A stretch of 64,000 bases of DNA from Parietaria judaica (taxonomy: Eukaryota > Streptophyta > Magnoliopsida > Rosales > Urticaceae). The DNA lies in contig OX940865.1 of assembly GCA_954871525.1 (NCBI GenBank), forward strand, positions 21,312,420 to 21,376,419, given 5' to 3'. Every line of letters begins with the position of its first letter. Position 1 is the stretch's first letter. The translations under genes and the position numbers were made by a program. The notes under the pieces were generated by a model, which saw only the letters and a program-made list of their open reading frames with translations, was not told the origin of the DNA and searched no databases. This document shows, piece after piece, positions 11,401 through 23,239 of the stretch.

Positions 11401-13214
11401 TAAGCTCACAAGCCGGGTTAAAAAACACCTTGGCACTTGGAAAGCAAGGATGTTCTCCGCGGGGGGAGGGAAGTTCTTGTGAAATCGGTGGTCCAAGCCA
11501 TTCCTACCTATATCATGAGCCTCTTTAAGCTCCCGTCTACCACCATCAAGAATCTCTACCGGATCACCGCCCGGTTTTGGTGGGGCGGATCGGAGGATAA
11601 GCGGAAGATCCACTGGAAGAGGTGGGAATCTATTGCAAAACCAAAAGCGGAAGGAGGTCTCGGGTTCAAGGACCTTAGCGCTTTCAATCAAGCTCTATTG
11701 GGGCGCCTCACTTGGCGTATCATTCAACATCCGGAGAGCTTAATGGCTAGATTCCTCAAAGCCAAATATTTTCCGCACTCATCGGTGCTCGAGTTCGAGA
11801 GCAAAGGGCACTTCTCTTTCCTTTGCAAAAGCCTTTGTTGGGGGCGAGAACTAGTCCGTCGCGGTACTAGATGGCAAGTTGGAGATGGCTCTCTAAGAGC
11901 TTTTAAGCAACCTTGGATCCCACGTGCGGGTGCTTTTAAAACTTTGACGGAAGAACCGGACGACGAATATCCTTGGTGCGTGTCCGATTTTATTGTTAAT
12001 GGAGAATGGAATAAAGATGTTGTCGAGGCCTTGATGTCCCCCTATGATGCCGCGTCTATCTTAAAAATCCCTTTGAGTACGGAAGGTAGCCATGATCGCC
12101 TTGTTTGGCACTTTGAGGACGATGGGTTGTATACCGTTCGTTCGGGATACCGCCTTGCGAGGATGGATGGGCGGGGGGGCCCGTCGAGCTCGAGCAATGA
12201 GGTTGGAAGATGGTGGACTAAGTTGTGGAGCCTCCAAATTCCGCCTAAAGTTAAACATCATGTTTGGCGGGCGTGGTTTGAGGCTCTCCCAACCTTAGGG
12301 GCGCTTCGTGGGAGGGGGGTCGAATGCCTTCCTTTTTGTAGGTTTTGTGGGGCTCTTCCGGAGGATGCTCGCCATGCGACGTGGAGTTGTGAGCGTGCCT
12401 GTGCGGTGTGGGGAAGCTCGTACCTCCATAGGTGGGTTGACAAAGCGGGAGAAATCCCGCTTCGGGATGTTTGTCTCCGGGCTTTTGAGACCCTTGATAC
12501 TCGGGATTTGGAGTTTTTTTGCGGACTTCTTTGGGCGTCTTGGACCGATCGAAATCTCCGTCTCTTTGAGCACCAAACCAAGGCACCGAGACTTTGGGTT
12601 GAGGAAGTAGCAAGTTGGTTCGATTGCTACAAAAAGCACTCTCGGAGCACGTGTACTTCCCCACGGGAGAGGGAGGTAAGGCCGAGGTCTTGGAAGGGTG
12701 CCGAGAATGGAGGTCTCAAACTCAATGTGGACGCCGCTTGGGAGGAGAACTCCGGACGAGCGGCTTTTGGGGCGGTTGTTAGAGACCGAAACGGTGTGGT
12801 CTTAGGCGTCTCGGCTTCACTCATGGAAAATGTGGACTCGGCTTTGACGGCCGAATGTATTGCCATACACCGGGGTCTTAAGTTTGTCCAAGACCGCAAG
12901 TGGACCGTCTCGGCTATTGAGACCGATTGCCTCCAAGCTACGCAGTTGATTAACGGGGGGAATGTTTTAGGCACGCGGGGACCAATTTTGGTGGATCTTG
13001 GTGTGTTAGCCCGGTCGGTGGGGTTTTCCGAAAGATATACGTGGGTCCCTAGAGTGTGTAACGAAGCCGCTCATTGTGTGGCGAAAAAACGTCTTTGCTC
13101 TCTGTCTTCGGACATGTGGTGTCTTGATTGTCCAGTTTGGCTTGTAGACGTTATTAGTAAGGACCTTGGTCCCCCCTCCTATTAATCTAAATCCATGTTT
13201 GTTCAAAAAAAAAA
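11400..13214 (+). mobile_element. 5'-truncated LINE (non-LTR retrotransposon)
   Basis: The 3' part of a plant L1-type LINE. It encodes the end of the reverse transcriptase region, a zf-RVT domain and RNase H, followed by a short 3' end and an A-run (13,206-13,214). The flanks share an imperfect 11-bp repeat (AATATGATTAG before, AATGTGATTAG after the A-run), which fits a target-site duplication. The 5' truncation is typical of LINE insertion. Confidence 0.85.
11437..13185 (+). pseudogene. LINE ORF2 fragment: RT end, zf-RVT and RNase H
   Basis: An open frame of ~582 codons without an internal stop. Residues ~20-110 match the RT-distal region (YIMSLFKLPSTTIKNLYRI, FWWGG, KAEGGLGFKDL). Residues ~265-330 are zf-RVT (WSLQIPPKVKHHVWRAW, then CRFCGALPEDARHATWSC). 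Residues ~428-560 are RNase H with NVDAAW, TAECIAI, ETDC and a late CNEAAHCVAK. Upstream codons continue in another frame (KHLGTWKARMFSAGG), so there is an indel in the G-run near 11,460. The RT catalytic core is missing, so the copy is not autonomous. Confidence 0.85.
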
Positions 13215-13364
13215 TGTGATTAGGCTTTGTGTCAACTTTAGAAATGTGATTAGGGCTTTGTGTTTCAATAAATTACAACTTTAGAGTTTTTTTAGTTTTG
13301 AAGGTGTTTTCTTTTTTTTATTAAATAAAAAATACCATATAATCTTTTATTATAATCAAAAGAG

Positions 13365-13735
13365 ACGGAGTCCCTACGAACGTCTATAAGCCGCTCTGGG
13401 CATTCAAGATACAAAATTCGGTGTCAAAGGAAAGACAGTTTTTGCAATACAATTAATGATTTTATTACAAGATTTAGGCGTCTACTTGTAACTATAGGAG
13501 AAACCAACCGACCTAGTAAAAAAACTGATATCCGAAAAAATCAGTCTCCGCGTGCTGTAAAGATTTTCATCGCCGTTCAACCACGTTGAGTGGAGGCAAT
13601 CAGTCTCAACGGCCGAGACACTCCACTTTTGGGCATGTACAAATTAGACCCCCCTACAAATAGCGATACATTTGACCGTCAACGCCGAGTCCACGTTCTC
13701 CATAAGCGATGCCGAGGCTCCCACAACCGGTTTGA
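13365..13735 (-). mobile_element. Second LINE fragment, antisense, degenerate
   Basis: Read on the minus strand, this matches the RNase H end of the preceding LINE: ASASLMENVDSALT, then KWSVSAVETDCL, then a piece like LECPERLIDV that matches its C-terminus. Frames are broken. The two LINE 3' ends face each other. Confidence 0.75.
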
Positions 13736-14349
13736 AGGTGTTTGAAACTTTGAAGGGTCAAAAAAGATAACTAAAAATGGATTTTAATTTGTATGAATAA
13801 TAAAATGTATTTGTAATTGATGAATCATAAAAAAACTCAATGTGAGACGAAAACAGTATTTTTGATACTTTTATCGTGATAGAATAAGACTAGGAATATA
13901 TAAGTAAAATTTTATATACTTTAAGGTATTTTTACTTGAATTTACTCTATGTAAAACTATTTCTTATTGTTACTTACGCCCAAAAGAATTGCTGAAAATA
14001 TATTCATATAACGTTTTTGTAACAACTCCAGGAAATATTTTTGGAAAAAATTATGATATATATGAAAAGAATTTGATTATCAGATTTTTTTTTTAATTCA
14101 GAGAGTTTATATACAAAAATAGATGTCGTGTTCGATCCTTAAATGGTTACCGAATGTTGTAACTGTTGCTTATGTATCTCTAAGCAACAAATATTATTGT
14201 ATGATTTTTAAATTAATAATTAATTGTGTCAATTATATTGTCCATAATTAAATAAAAGAAACAAACTAAATCGGGTTAAAAATAACTATAAGAGTATAAG
14301 TATGATATTAATTGATAATACATTATCATATTCGCAAGAAAAACATACA
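13736..14349. other. AT-rich spacer
   Basis: No gene or repeat recognised. Confidence 0.5.
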
Positions 14350-14664
14350 TATCATATAGGGTTAATTGCGGTAAAAATACCCAACTTTTGGTCAAATTCT
14401 CTGCTGTGTATACAACCTCCGTAAAATGGCGGCAAAAGTACCCAAACTTGGCACTTAGGAGTTGACCGAGAAAATCTATCTATGTGGCAATCAGCCTTTG
14501 CCACATGGCATGCCACATGGCACTTGGCCGCCACGTGGCATGCCACGTAATTATTATTTTATTAAATGATTTAAAAATATAATTTAAAAAAATTAAAAAA
14601 TTAAATTATTTAAAAAAATATATTTAAAAAATTAAATTATTTTTAAAAAATAAAATTATTTTTT

Positions 14665-15262
14665 CATAATAACCAATAATGAATATTTAAACTTAAATAT
14701 TCAGTATTAGTTTTATTATTAAATATAATTATTCATTTTAGAAAAGTGGATCAAATGAAATAAATAAAGAAAAAAATCACCATTCACGGTTCACTCAAGC
14801 TCCACTTTCGATCCGGTTCACGGGTGAAACGAAATCGCTTAATATGTTTAATAATAATAACCAATAATAATCACATGATTATTTAACGACAATTTTCAAA
14901 AAAAGATAATATATAAATAAAAAACATATTAAATAATTAATATTAAGTAAAATGCAAACAAAAAAAAAACATGCAAACAAATAAAAATATTTTTTTGTTA
15001 AATATAAATATGACTACTATTTTTTGTTTTTGAATAAGTAGTGTGTATTTACTTATGTGTTGACTTTTTAAACAATTTGTATGTGTTTATTAGTTATTAT
15101 TATTATTAAACGTATTAAACAATTTTATTTGACACGTGAACCGGATCGGAAACGGAGTTCAAGTGAACCGTGAGCGGTGATTTTTATTGAGTTCTACCCA
15201 CTTTTAAAAAAATAAATGATTATAACCAATAATGAATATTTAAATTTAAATATTCATTATTT
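14665..15262. repeat. Nested foldback inside the 3-kb MULE
   Basis: The left segment near 14,778 (ATCACCATTCACGGTTCACT) and the right segment near 15,163-15,182 (AGTGAACCGTGAGCGGTGAT) are inverted copies. Matching AAAAGTGG blocks lie outside them. This is a smaller inverted-repeat element nested within the MULE. Confidence 0.65.
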
Positions 15263-16649
15263 GTCATTACTGGAAAAAATTATTTTTTATTAAAAATAAA
15301 AATAAAAAATAAGTGTGTTTAAAAAAATAAAAATATTTTTTAAAAAAATATATTGAAAATATAAGGGTAAATGAAGCAAATGCCCATTTGTGACTTAAGG
15401 TTTCAAAAAAATGCCCATTCATATTTATGGTAATTAAAACCACCAACTAAATGAAATGTGGACCAATATACCCTTTTGTTTTTGACGTGTTAAATTAAAT
15501 GAGAGAAGTTAAAATACTTTTATAGTCAATTCAATATTTACTAATTATTCGAATGTTATTATAAATTAAAAAACAAATTTTCTCCTTAAATGTAGCAAAA
15601 AAGATAACTGAATAATATTTATCCTTCCATAATTATTTTTCGAATAATTATCCCTATTATTCAGTCTTTTAACGATTGAAAATTAAAAAAAAAATCAAAT
15701 CTAATATAATTAGTATATATTAATTCGTAATTTAAGTTACAAGTGTTATTTGAAGTTAAGTTACAAATTATAATTGTAATTTAAGTTACAAAATTATAAA
15801 AATAAATCAATATACATGTAACTGTAATTTAAGTTACAAATTTGTAATAGTAAATGACTATGTTTGTATTCGTAATTTAAATTACAAATTTATAATAATA
15901 AGTTATAGGTACGAATTTATAATTGTATAGTAATTGTAGTTTAAGTTACGAATTTATAAAATTAATTTGCCCTTCTAATTTTCAACGTGTGAAATTTAGG
16001 TGTGAATTTAAATAAAAAAAATCCTTAAATGTAGTAATATTAATAATTGATTACTCTTTATTTTCAATAATTTCGTTATTTAACTTTTGAATATTGTCCT
16101 TATAAATAATTAATTTGAAAATATGTTTAAATATAAATATTTACTCTTTAATTTTCCTTAAAATTAGCCAAATACATACCAAATCTGTTTTCCTTAAAAA
16201 TAGATTAGAAATATTATTTTTCCTATTTATTAGGATTCTAACGATTTGAAATTTGAAACTTTTATTCACAAACTCATGTATATGATATTACAAAAAGACT
16301 TTTAATACGGCTAACTATATAATTGTAATTTAAATTACGATTTTTTAATAGTAAATCATCATACTAAACTTTGTTTCTGTAACTGTGTTTACGATACTGT
16401 GACTTACCTTTATGTAATGGTAAATTGTAATTAAGTTACAAAATTTTAATAGCAAATCACCCTACCAAAGTTGGTTTATGTAAATATGTTTACGATACTG
16501 TGATATTTACCATTACATAATAGAACTGACACGATTATGTTAATATAATTTCATAATTTTATATACAATTGTGTTAATATATTTCTTTCGTAACGGTATA
16601 TACAATTTGCAAAAGTAATATTAAATGTACCTGTAAATAAAATTACGTC

Positions 16650-16870
16650 AACTCGGAACCATCGTCGTCGCTGGCCCTCTCGCTCTGCGTCACAGGCCTC
16701 GCATCCGCTCGCCTCCTCGCCATCGCGGATCGCGCCTCCTGCACAAGAGGAAGCTCCCGGTCGAAGTAACTTGCTCAGAATCGCCATCCTCCACCGTCGA
16801 GGACAGAAAGTCCATCGAACGGGCACGCCATAGTTCGCCGGAGGAATTGCCGGGCAAAGGCAAATATGAG
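16650..16870 (-). pseudogene. GC-rich captured gene fragment in the MULE
   Basis: A ~220-bp island of much higher GC content than the rest of the element. On the minus strand a frame of ~80 codons from 16,826 is open and runs to a splice-like TTTACAG/GTACAT near 16,630. I do not recognise the source gene. Base composition and position suggest a Pack-MULE capture. Confidence 0.4.
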
Positions 16871-17360
16871 GGAGAACCTTCGAGCTTCAGGAAAGAATGA
16901 ATGAGAGAAAATAAAAGAAAAAAAAAATTATGAAATAAAATTGTAATTAATAGGATGAAATGTCAACCGTAATTAAAGTTTGAAAATAATTTCGAAATTA
17001 AAATATATAATAAATAATTATATAGGGAAATTAAAATATATAATTAATATTAAGGTCAAAATGGTCCAAAAAAGTTTATTAATGGGTATAAATTAATTAT
17101 TTGAAACTATAGACATTTTCCTTAAACTTTAAGTGATTTTTGGGCATTTGGTGAGTTTTCTAAAAATATTAATTACGTGGCATGCCACGTGGCGGCCAAG
17201 TGCCATGTGGCAAAAGCTGATTGCCACATAGGTGTATTTTCTTGGTCAACTCCCAAATGTCAAGTTTGGGTACTTTTGCCGTCATTTACGGAGGTTGTAT
17301 ACACAACAGAGAATTTGACCAAAAGTTTGGTAATTTCGCCGCAATTAACCCTATCATATA

Positions 17361-18020
17361 TCCCAAACCTTAAATTATTGATTAGTAAAGATAATTTTAG
17401 TTTAGTAACATAATAATGTTATATTTTATTTAAATTATAGTTGGAGTTGAAAAAATGGCTGCAACAAACAACTCTTATCAAAATAGTGTAGTTTTTAACT
17501 CTTAACCATCAAAATGGTTCGATAGGTTGAAAATAGTCTTATCACTTTTTTTTAGGTATTTATGGAGTAAATATTTTATATAAAAAAGTAACTATTAATT
17601 AGGTATTTACGTAGTAAATATTAAAGTATTTGAAAAAAAATATAAAATAATAGTTACAATTTCTTTCTTTCTTTTAATAAGATTATAATACTGTGCCTTT
17701 TTTATATATAAATAATTTATAAAAATAAACACAAAGCAGTTCGAGCGTGTATCTATTTAGAAGTCGTTACCCAATCACTTCAGACTTGGCTTACTCTTTC
17801 TCGGCATTTCATCCTCTTCCTTCGTTGATAAGGTACGATTAACTGATTGCAGTTTTCTGTTTGTTTTATCCATTTTCCATGGTTTTTTCTGTAACTGAAG
17901 ATTAGGACTTTGATGTTTTATACTATGTAAGATTAATGTCAATAAACTCCGTGGTGGGTTTGAATAAGAGCCTTCTAAGTGCTCGATGAAAGGCCGAACC
18001 CATTTTCTTTGATCCTGTGT
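17361..18020. other. Upstream region of BPG2
   Basis: AT-rich to ~17,750, then the probable BPG2 promoter and leader. Nothing else is recognised. Confidence 0.4.
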
Positions 18021-18521
18021 ACATGCTTTCGCTTGTTCCTCTCTTGGACCTTCTCTCATTTTCCGATAGACCCGAGCTTACTTGTCGTCGGAGGAAGGAG
18101 AACGTCGTCCGACTCCTTTTATGGAAGCCCGGTTTCTCGTTCCAGGCTTTTCCGATATCCATGAAACGAAATGAAATGTTCTGGAAATGGTCTGGTATAA
18201 TAAAAGGGAAAGGGAATGTAGTCAATCGCGTGCTTTGAATCGGGTTTGCGTGTTGAGTTTTTGCTTACTAGTTTCTGTGAAATGCCTGTATGGCACCGTT
18301 TCCGATAGGTCCATAGCGTGTTGATCGGAGTTCTTCAGCTGCCGGTTGAATGCATACATTGCAATGACGACCTCGTGAGGTGAAGTATTTGCTTTCTTTT
18401 TGTTGGTATGTATTAAGATTAGGAGCTTTTGTTAAAGAAAGAGTATATTGATATATGTATTACATTTATAAGGATCTATTTTTATGTATACTGTTTTTTG
18501 TTTCTGTTTTTTCCGTGATAG

Positions 18522-21188
18522 GCTTAAACGATTCAACAAAGAAAGTGATGGCAATCCTGTTATCGTTAGCTCCGACCAAATTCGTCAGCTTCTCAAAGCT
18601 GCCAAACAAAAACGTCTATGGCTTCAGGCAAGAAAATCAACCAGCGATGTCCCATCTATTTGCAGGTAAATACACCGTCTTAATCATATAACCTTTATTC
18701 TCTCTTGATTTTTCTTATATTGTTTTTAATGTGCCAGGTTTTAGGCTTGATAATCGCAGAGACGGTAAAAGGAATTTAACAGTTAGATCTGCTATAAAAG
18801 ACCAACCGAGGGTCCAAAAGGCAGAAAACCTCGGTGGGAATTTGGGCAGCAAAAGGGTTTTGAGTGAAGGAAGAGACGAGGACGAGAGCTATGCGCCGAT
18901 CTGTCCCGGTTGTGGAGTTTTTATGCAAGACAGGGACATGAATCTTCCCGGGTATTTTCAGAAAAAAGAGGTGACTAAATCGGAATCCGAAGATGATTTC
19001 AATGGTGGCTTTGAGGACAATCTTGACGAAGATTTTGACGATGATGATGAGGATAATCTTGACGAAGATTTCGATGACGATGATGATGATGATGATGAAG
19101 ATGAGAGTGAAATGGAAAGTGAAGGCGATGGATTAGACTGGGATTTTGATGAATTGGAAGCAAAGTTGCTGGGAGAGGACGATGATAGGCTTGACTTAGA
19201 CGGGTTTAAGCCAGCTGGCGTTGGGTATGGGAATGTGACCGAGGAGGTATTGGCGAGGACAAAGCGGGAGAAAGTGTCGAAGGCTGAGAAGAAGGCGGCG
19301 GCGAGAGAGGAGGCTCAGAACGAGAGAGATGAGGTCACAGTGTGCGCTAGGTGTCACTCATTAAGGAACTACGGGCAAGTGAAGAACCAATCAGCCGAGA
19401 ACTTAATACCAGATTTTGATTTCGACCGCCTGATCTCGACCCGTATGGTGAAACCCACCGGGAGCTCTCGCGGTAATGTCGTGGTCATGGTGGTTGACTG
19501 CGTTGACTTTGACGGGTCGTTCCCGAAAAGGGCGGCGAAGTCATTGTTCAAGTCGTTAGAGAAGAACAAGGACGACCCGAGACTCAACAAGCGGCTTCCG
19601 AAGCTCATCCTCGTCGCGACAAAGGTTGACCTTTTGCCGTCTCAGATTTCACCGACGAGGTTGGATAAGTGGGTCCGGCATCGCGCTCGGTCTGCCGGAG
19701 CACCGAAACTGAGCGGAGTTTATTTAGTCAGTTCACGGAAGGATGTCGGTGTGAGGAATTTGCTTGCATTCATCAAGGTATTGTGAAAAAAATAAAGATT
19801 TAAATAATTCGGATTAGACCCTAATATTTCTTTATAAAATCTGAAAAATATTTATAGATATATTTTCCCGTCACTCGTACTCTTATCTACCGCACACTTT
19901 TCAGATCTTTACGGGACCAATCCTAACCCTAGAGAGAAACTATGCTAAATTACTAGACTAATGAATTATTCTCTGCTTAAATACACCAAAAATTACAACC
20001 TAATGATCCGGGTCAAAACCTCTGATTACCCAAATCTAAAACTCAATTACCCATAATAATATAACTTAGAAATTTAGATAGCAAATTAAGTAACCTAATA
20101 AACATTATTAAACTATGTAATTTATTTCCGAATTTATGACACTTCCATTCGTCTAGGAATTGGCTGGGCCTCGAGGCAACGTGTGGGTCATTGGAGCTCA
20201 GAACGCGGGGAAGTCGACGCTGATAAACGTGCTTGCGAAGAAAGAAGGCGCCAAAGTCACGAAGCTCACGGAAGCACCGGTGCCTGGAACGACGCTTGGG
20301 ATCTTGAGGGTTGCAGGTATCTTGCCTGCCAAGGCAAAGATGTTTGATACTCCCGGGCTTCTTCACCCGTATTTAGTGACGATGAGATTGAATCGAGAAG
20401 AGCAAAAAATGGTTGAAATACGGAAAGAACTCCAGCCTCGGAGTTACAGGATGAAGGTAAGTTGTTTAATGCCATCTCTGCTATATATATATTAGATTTT
20501 TTACCACCCAGTTAAATTGCGAGAGTTCTTATATGCAGTGTGAATTCTATTCGTTTCTTCAATATCCGCAGGTGGGCCAAACTATACACGTCGGTGGTTT
20601 GATGAGATTGGATCTTCTTGAAGCCTCTGTGGAGACGATATACGTAACAGTTTGGGCGTCGCCAAATGTTTCTCTACACATGGGCAAGACCGAAAACGCT
20701 GAAGACACTCGGACGAAGCACATTGGCATCAGATTGCAGGTATTCTCAAAACCGGGACCAGAAAATTTCGGTTCCTGGTATCTCACACAAGATCCCCGGT
20801 TTCTAGACCATTTTCGGGGCTGAATTTGACTTGCTCGTTTTTTCAGCCACCGGTGGGCATTGAGCGCGCTGCTGAAATGGGAGAATGGGAAGATCGAGAA
20901 ATCAAAGTGTCGGGCGTAAGTTGGGACGTAAATAGCATCGACATCGCAGCAGCGGGGCTGGGCTGGTTTTCTTTGGGCCTCAAAGGACAAGCAACACTGA
21001 GATTGTGGACGTTTGACGGCATCGAAATAACGCAAAGAGAGCCTTTGGTTTTCGACCGAGCTCGCAATCTTGAGAGACCCGGATTCTGGCTACCCAAGGC
21101 CATTTCCGAGGCCATTGGAGCTCAAACCAAGCTCGAAGCCCGAAGAAAGAAGCTCGAAGAGGAAGATGGAGAAGGCGACTTTGATTGA
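18522..21188 (+). CDS. BPG2: BPG2-type chloroplast YqeH/NOA1-family GTPase
   Basis: Readable exons: 18522-18665, 18745-19777, 20157-20456, 20572-20739 and 20847-21188 (stop), ~663 residues. A first exon with start codon and plastid transit peptide should lie between ~17,980 and 18,240, but I could not fix it. Features in order: zinc-finger halves CPGCGVF and VCARCHSLRNYGQVKNQ; between them a long acidic tract (19,000-19,110); then a circularly permuted GTPase with VVDCVDFDGS, G4 (ATKVDLLPSQ) before G1 (GAQNAGKSTLIN), and G3 (DTPGLL). The C-terminal part contains YVTVWAS and the conserved FWLPKAISEAI. Permuted YqeH GTPases assist small-subunit ribosome assembly. BPG2 in Arabidopsis (At3g57180) is needed for chloroplast rRNA processing and was found through brassinosteroid signalling. 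Confidence 0.9.
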
Positions 21189-21820
21189 ACCACAGCTAAG
21201 TGCATGGACAGGTGACCAGAATTATTGGTTTAAGTACTATTTTGCTGCCGTTGGTCGCCCGCCTCTGTATGTTCCAACTTGAGAAATTGGTCGAAGATAA
21301 CACGTTTCTGGCTAAAGCAACCGGGGCTAATTCTTGAAGAAAAGATTAAGTGATGAAGTATTTAGGTCAAATTTATAGGAAGTTGTCAGATTGTGCATAG
21401 ACTATGGAGAAAAATGTTATAATTTACAAGTTTTTTAAAACATATGATTATAAATAACTTATACATTACCATCTTAAAATCTAAATATTTCAATTTCAAT
21501 TCCCATAAATTACTAATTTCACCAGTAGTAGTGTTGTATAAATTAAACCAAAGAAACAAGTATAAGCAAAATAGTACCAAACACAGTCTTGAAGAAAAAA
21601 GGTAAATATATTCATATTTTTTTCTTTTTTGTTACAATTATACAATTTTTTTTAATCCTTTTTGAGGTTTCTACAACTTTGTTACTCAGATAATTACTTA
21701 TCTTGAAAAGAGAAGCAAAAGCTAAGGGAATGAACAAGGATAGAAGCTAGAGTTCAACAACCTTGCTCTATACAGGAATTACATAATCAAAAGAACATTA
21801 CTCTACTTTCTTCAGGCTGT

Positions 21821-22596
21821 TCAACGGGGCTGTTGAATGCGCCTCGGGCTGTATTTCGCACACATGCCTTTGCTCGCCTTCTCCGAGTATTTCGCGTGTT
21901 CCGCTTGGAATCTCGGGCTTCTTTCTTCCAAATGCTTCATGTTCTGTATCAGCGATCCAGCATCCATAGCAAAGCCTGTTGTCAAAGTAATCAATGATTA
22001 GTCTTAATCCCAATCCTAATTCCAATACAATGTCCCTAGATACATAATCTTAATTCATAATCCAAGAATCCCAATTCCATATCAAATTTCATACTCCCAA
22101 TTGCATATCAAGCTCCATAATCCCAATTCGATAATGTCAATCTCGTATCAAACTCCATAATCGATTAATCCCGATTCAATTTTTAATTCCACGATCTCAA
22201 TTCAATAATCACAATTTCGCATAAGTTCAATAGGCTTCACTCTGTACCTTTTCCGTTAATGGCGCTGGGAAGCAATGCAGACGAATGATCTCCTTCCAGT
22301 TCCGAGAACTTAATGAATTCTTCAAACTGTGCTTCCATGCTAGAGAACTCATCATCGCCGGCATCGAGATCAAACGTCTCAGGCAACAGATCGGCTATAT
22401 CGTCGACATTGGCGTTTTCGCTAGTGTAGAAACCGTCCTCCTCTTGGTGCTGACTCAGCCAGTAGTTGTGGAACCACGGCGAGGTCGTGACCAGCTGCCA
22501 CCACTCGGGGGAGAAATCTTCAACTTGGCGGAAAGCGGCGGGAACAAAGAGAGGTGCGTCGGGATTCAGTGTCGACCTTCCTCCTACTAGTGCCAT
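21821..22596 (-). CDS. ERD15: ERD15/LSR1-like PAM2 protein
   Basis: Exons 22596-22248 and 21975-21821 give 167 residues. The N-terminus has the PAM2 motif [20 protein letters not shown] followed by the conserved [12 protein letters not shown]2 binds the MLLE domain of poly(A)-binding protein. A middle acidic region follows, then a basic tail ending RRIQQPR, typical of the family. ERD15 is induced by dehydration and attenuates ABA responses in Arabidopsis. The single coding intron (21,976-22,247) is filled with imperfect repeats of a CATAATCCCAATTC-like unit. A 5' untranslated exon probably lies at ~23,144-23,200, joined by a 0.54-kb leader intron (donor GAAG/GTAAAT, acceptor CGCAG/TTGAAAG). 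Confidence 0.9.
21976..22247 (-). repeat. Imperfect short repeats in the ERD15 coding intron
   Basis: About ten imperfect iterations of an ~18-25 bp unit containing AATCCCAATTC and CATATCAA/CATAATC fill most of the intron. Confidence 0.45.
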
Positions 22597-23227
22597 ATTC
22601 TTTCAACTGCGTTAAATGAAACAATAATCAGACGAGATCGATTGAAACCAATAAAACCATAAGATCAAAACACAATAATCACTAATCACAACAACAAAAA
22701 TACTTTCAAAGTAATCAACTGATTACACGATCATGATCGAACTTTTCAGTTAAATTTCAAATTGTTGTCTCACAATTTCTTCACTTTTCACATCCAATCA
22801 GATCTCTAAACAGGAAACATTTCAAAAGTACACTGATAACACAAATCTCCAACCGATCATCCAAAAAAAAAAAACGATCCCTAATTTTTCTTGACTTTCT
22901 TATCCTCCAATCCTCAATCGTTTTCTACGAGATCAAGAAATGAAAATTGTCGATCCAAAAACTCAGGCTTATTCGTTAGATCTAGAAGAAACGATTTTGC
23001 GCAACCTTCTCAAGAAATCACAGAGATCGCATCACAAAAACGAAAATCAGAGAAGATCAAACCGATAACAATCGATGATCCGAGGACCAGAGACTAATCA
23101 CGGATGCGAAATGTTCTCCGAAATGAAAGAATTGGGATTTACCTTCTGCGAGAATTTTCTCTCTCTAGAAACTTTCCTGGAAAATTAAGTTGGTTCTAGG
23201 CTCTGACAAACGTACGAAAAATAGGGG

Positions 23228-23236
23228 TTTATATAG
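23228..23236 (-). promoter_or_regulatory. TATA box of ERD15
   Basis: TATATAAAC on the minus strand lies ~85 bp upstream of the presumed 5' untranslated exon's donor, in a good position for a core promoter. Confidence 0.55.
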
Positions 23237-23239
23237 AGG

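Larger units (their letters stand above)
14359..17351. mobile_element. 3.0-kb Mutator-like element with long TIRs
   Basis: TIRs of ~190 bp (14,359-14,552 and 17,171-17,351) begin GGGTTAATTGCGG and share the internal palindromes ACGTGGCATGCCACGT and CAAGTGCCATGTGGC. The element is flanked by a perfect 9-bp duplication TATCATATA (14,350-14,358 and 17,352-17,360). Long TIRs plus a 9-bp target duplication are diagnostic of the Mutator superfamily. No transposase frame is present. The interior is AT-rich except for a GC-rich block at 16,650-16,870, probably a captured host fragment. Confidence 0.9.

Noticed and set aside
12251..12664. Minus-strand frames inside the LINE
   Set aside because: Shadows of the zf-RVT/RNase H coding strand; no domain of their own.
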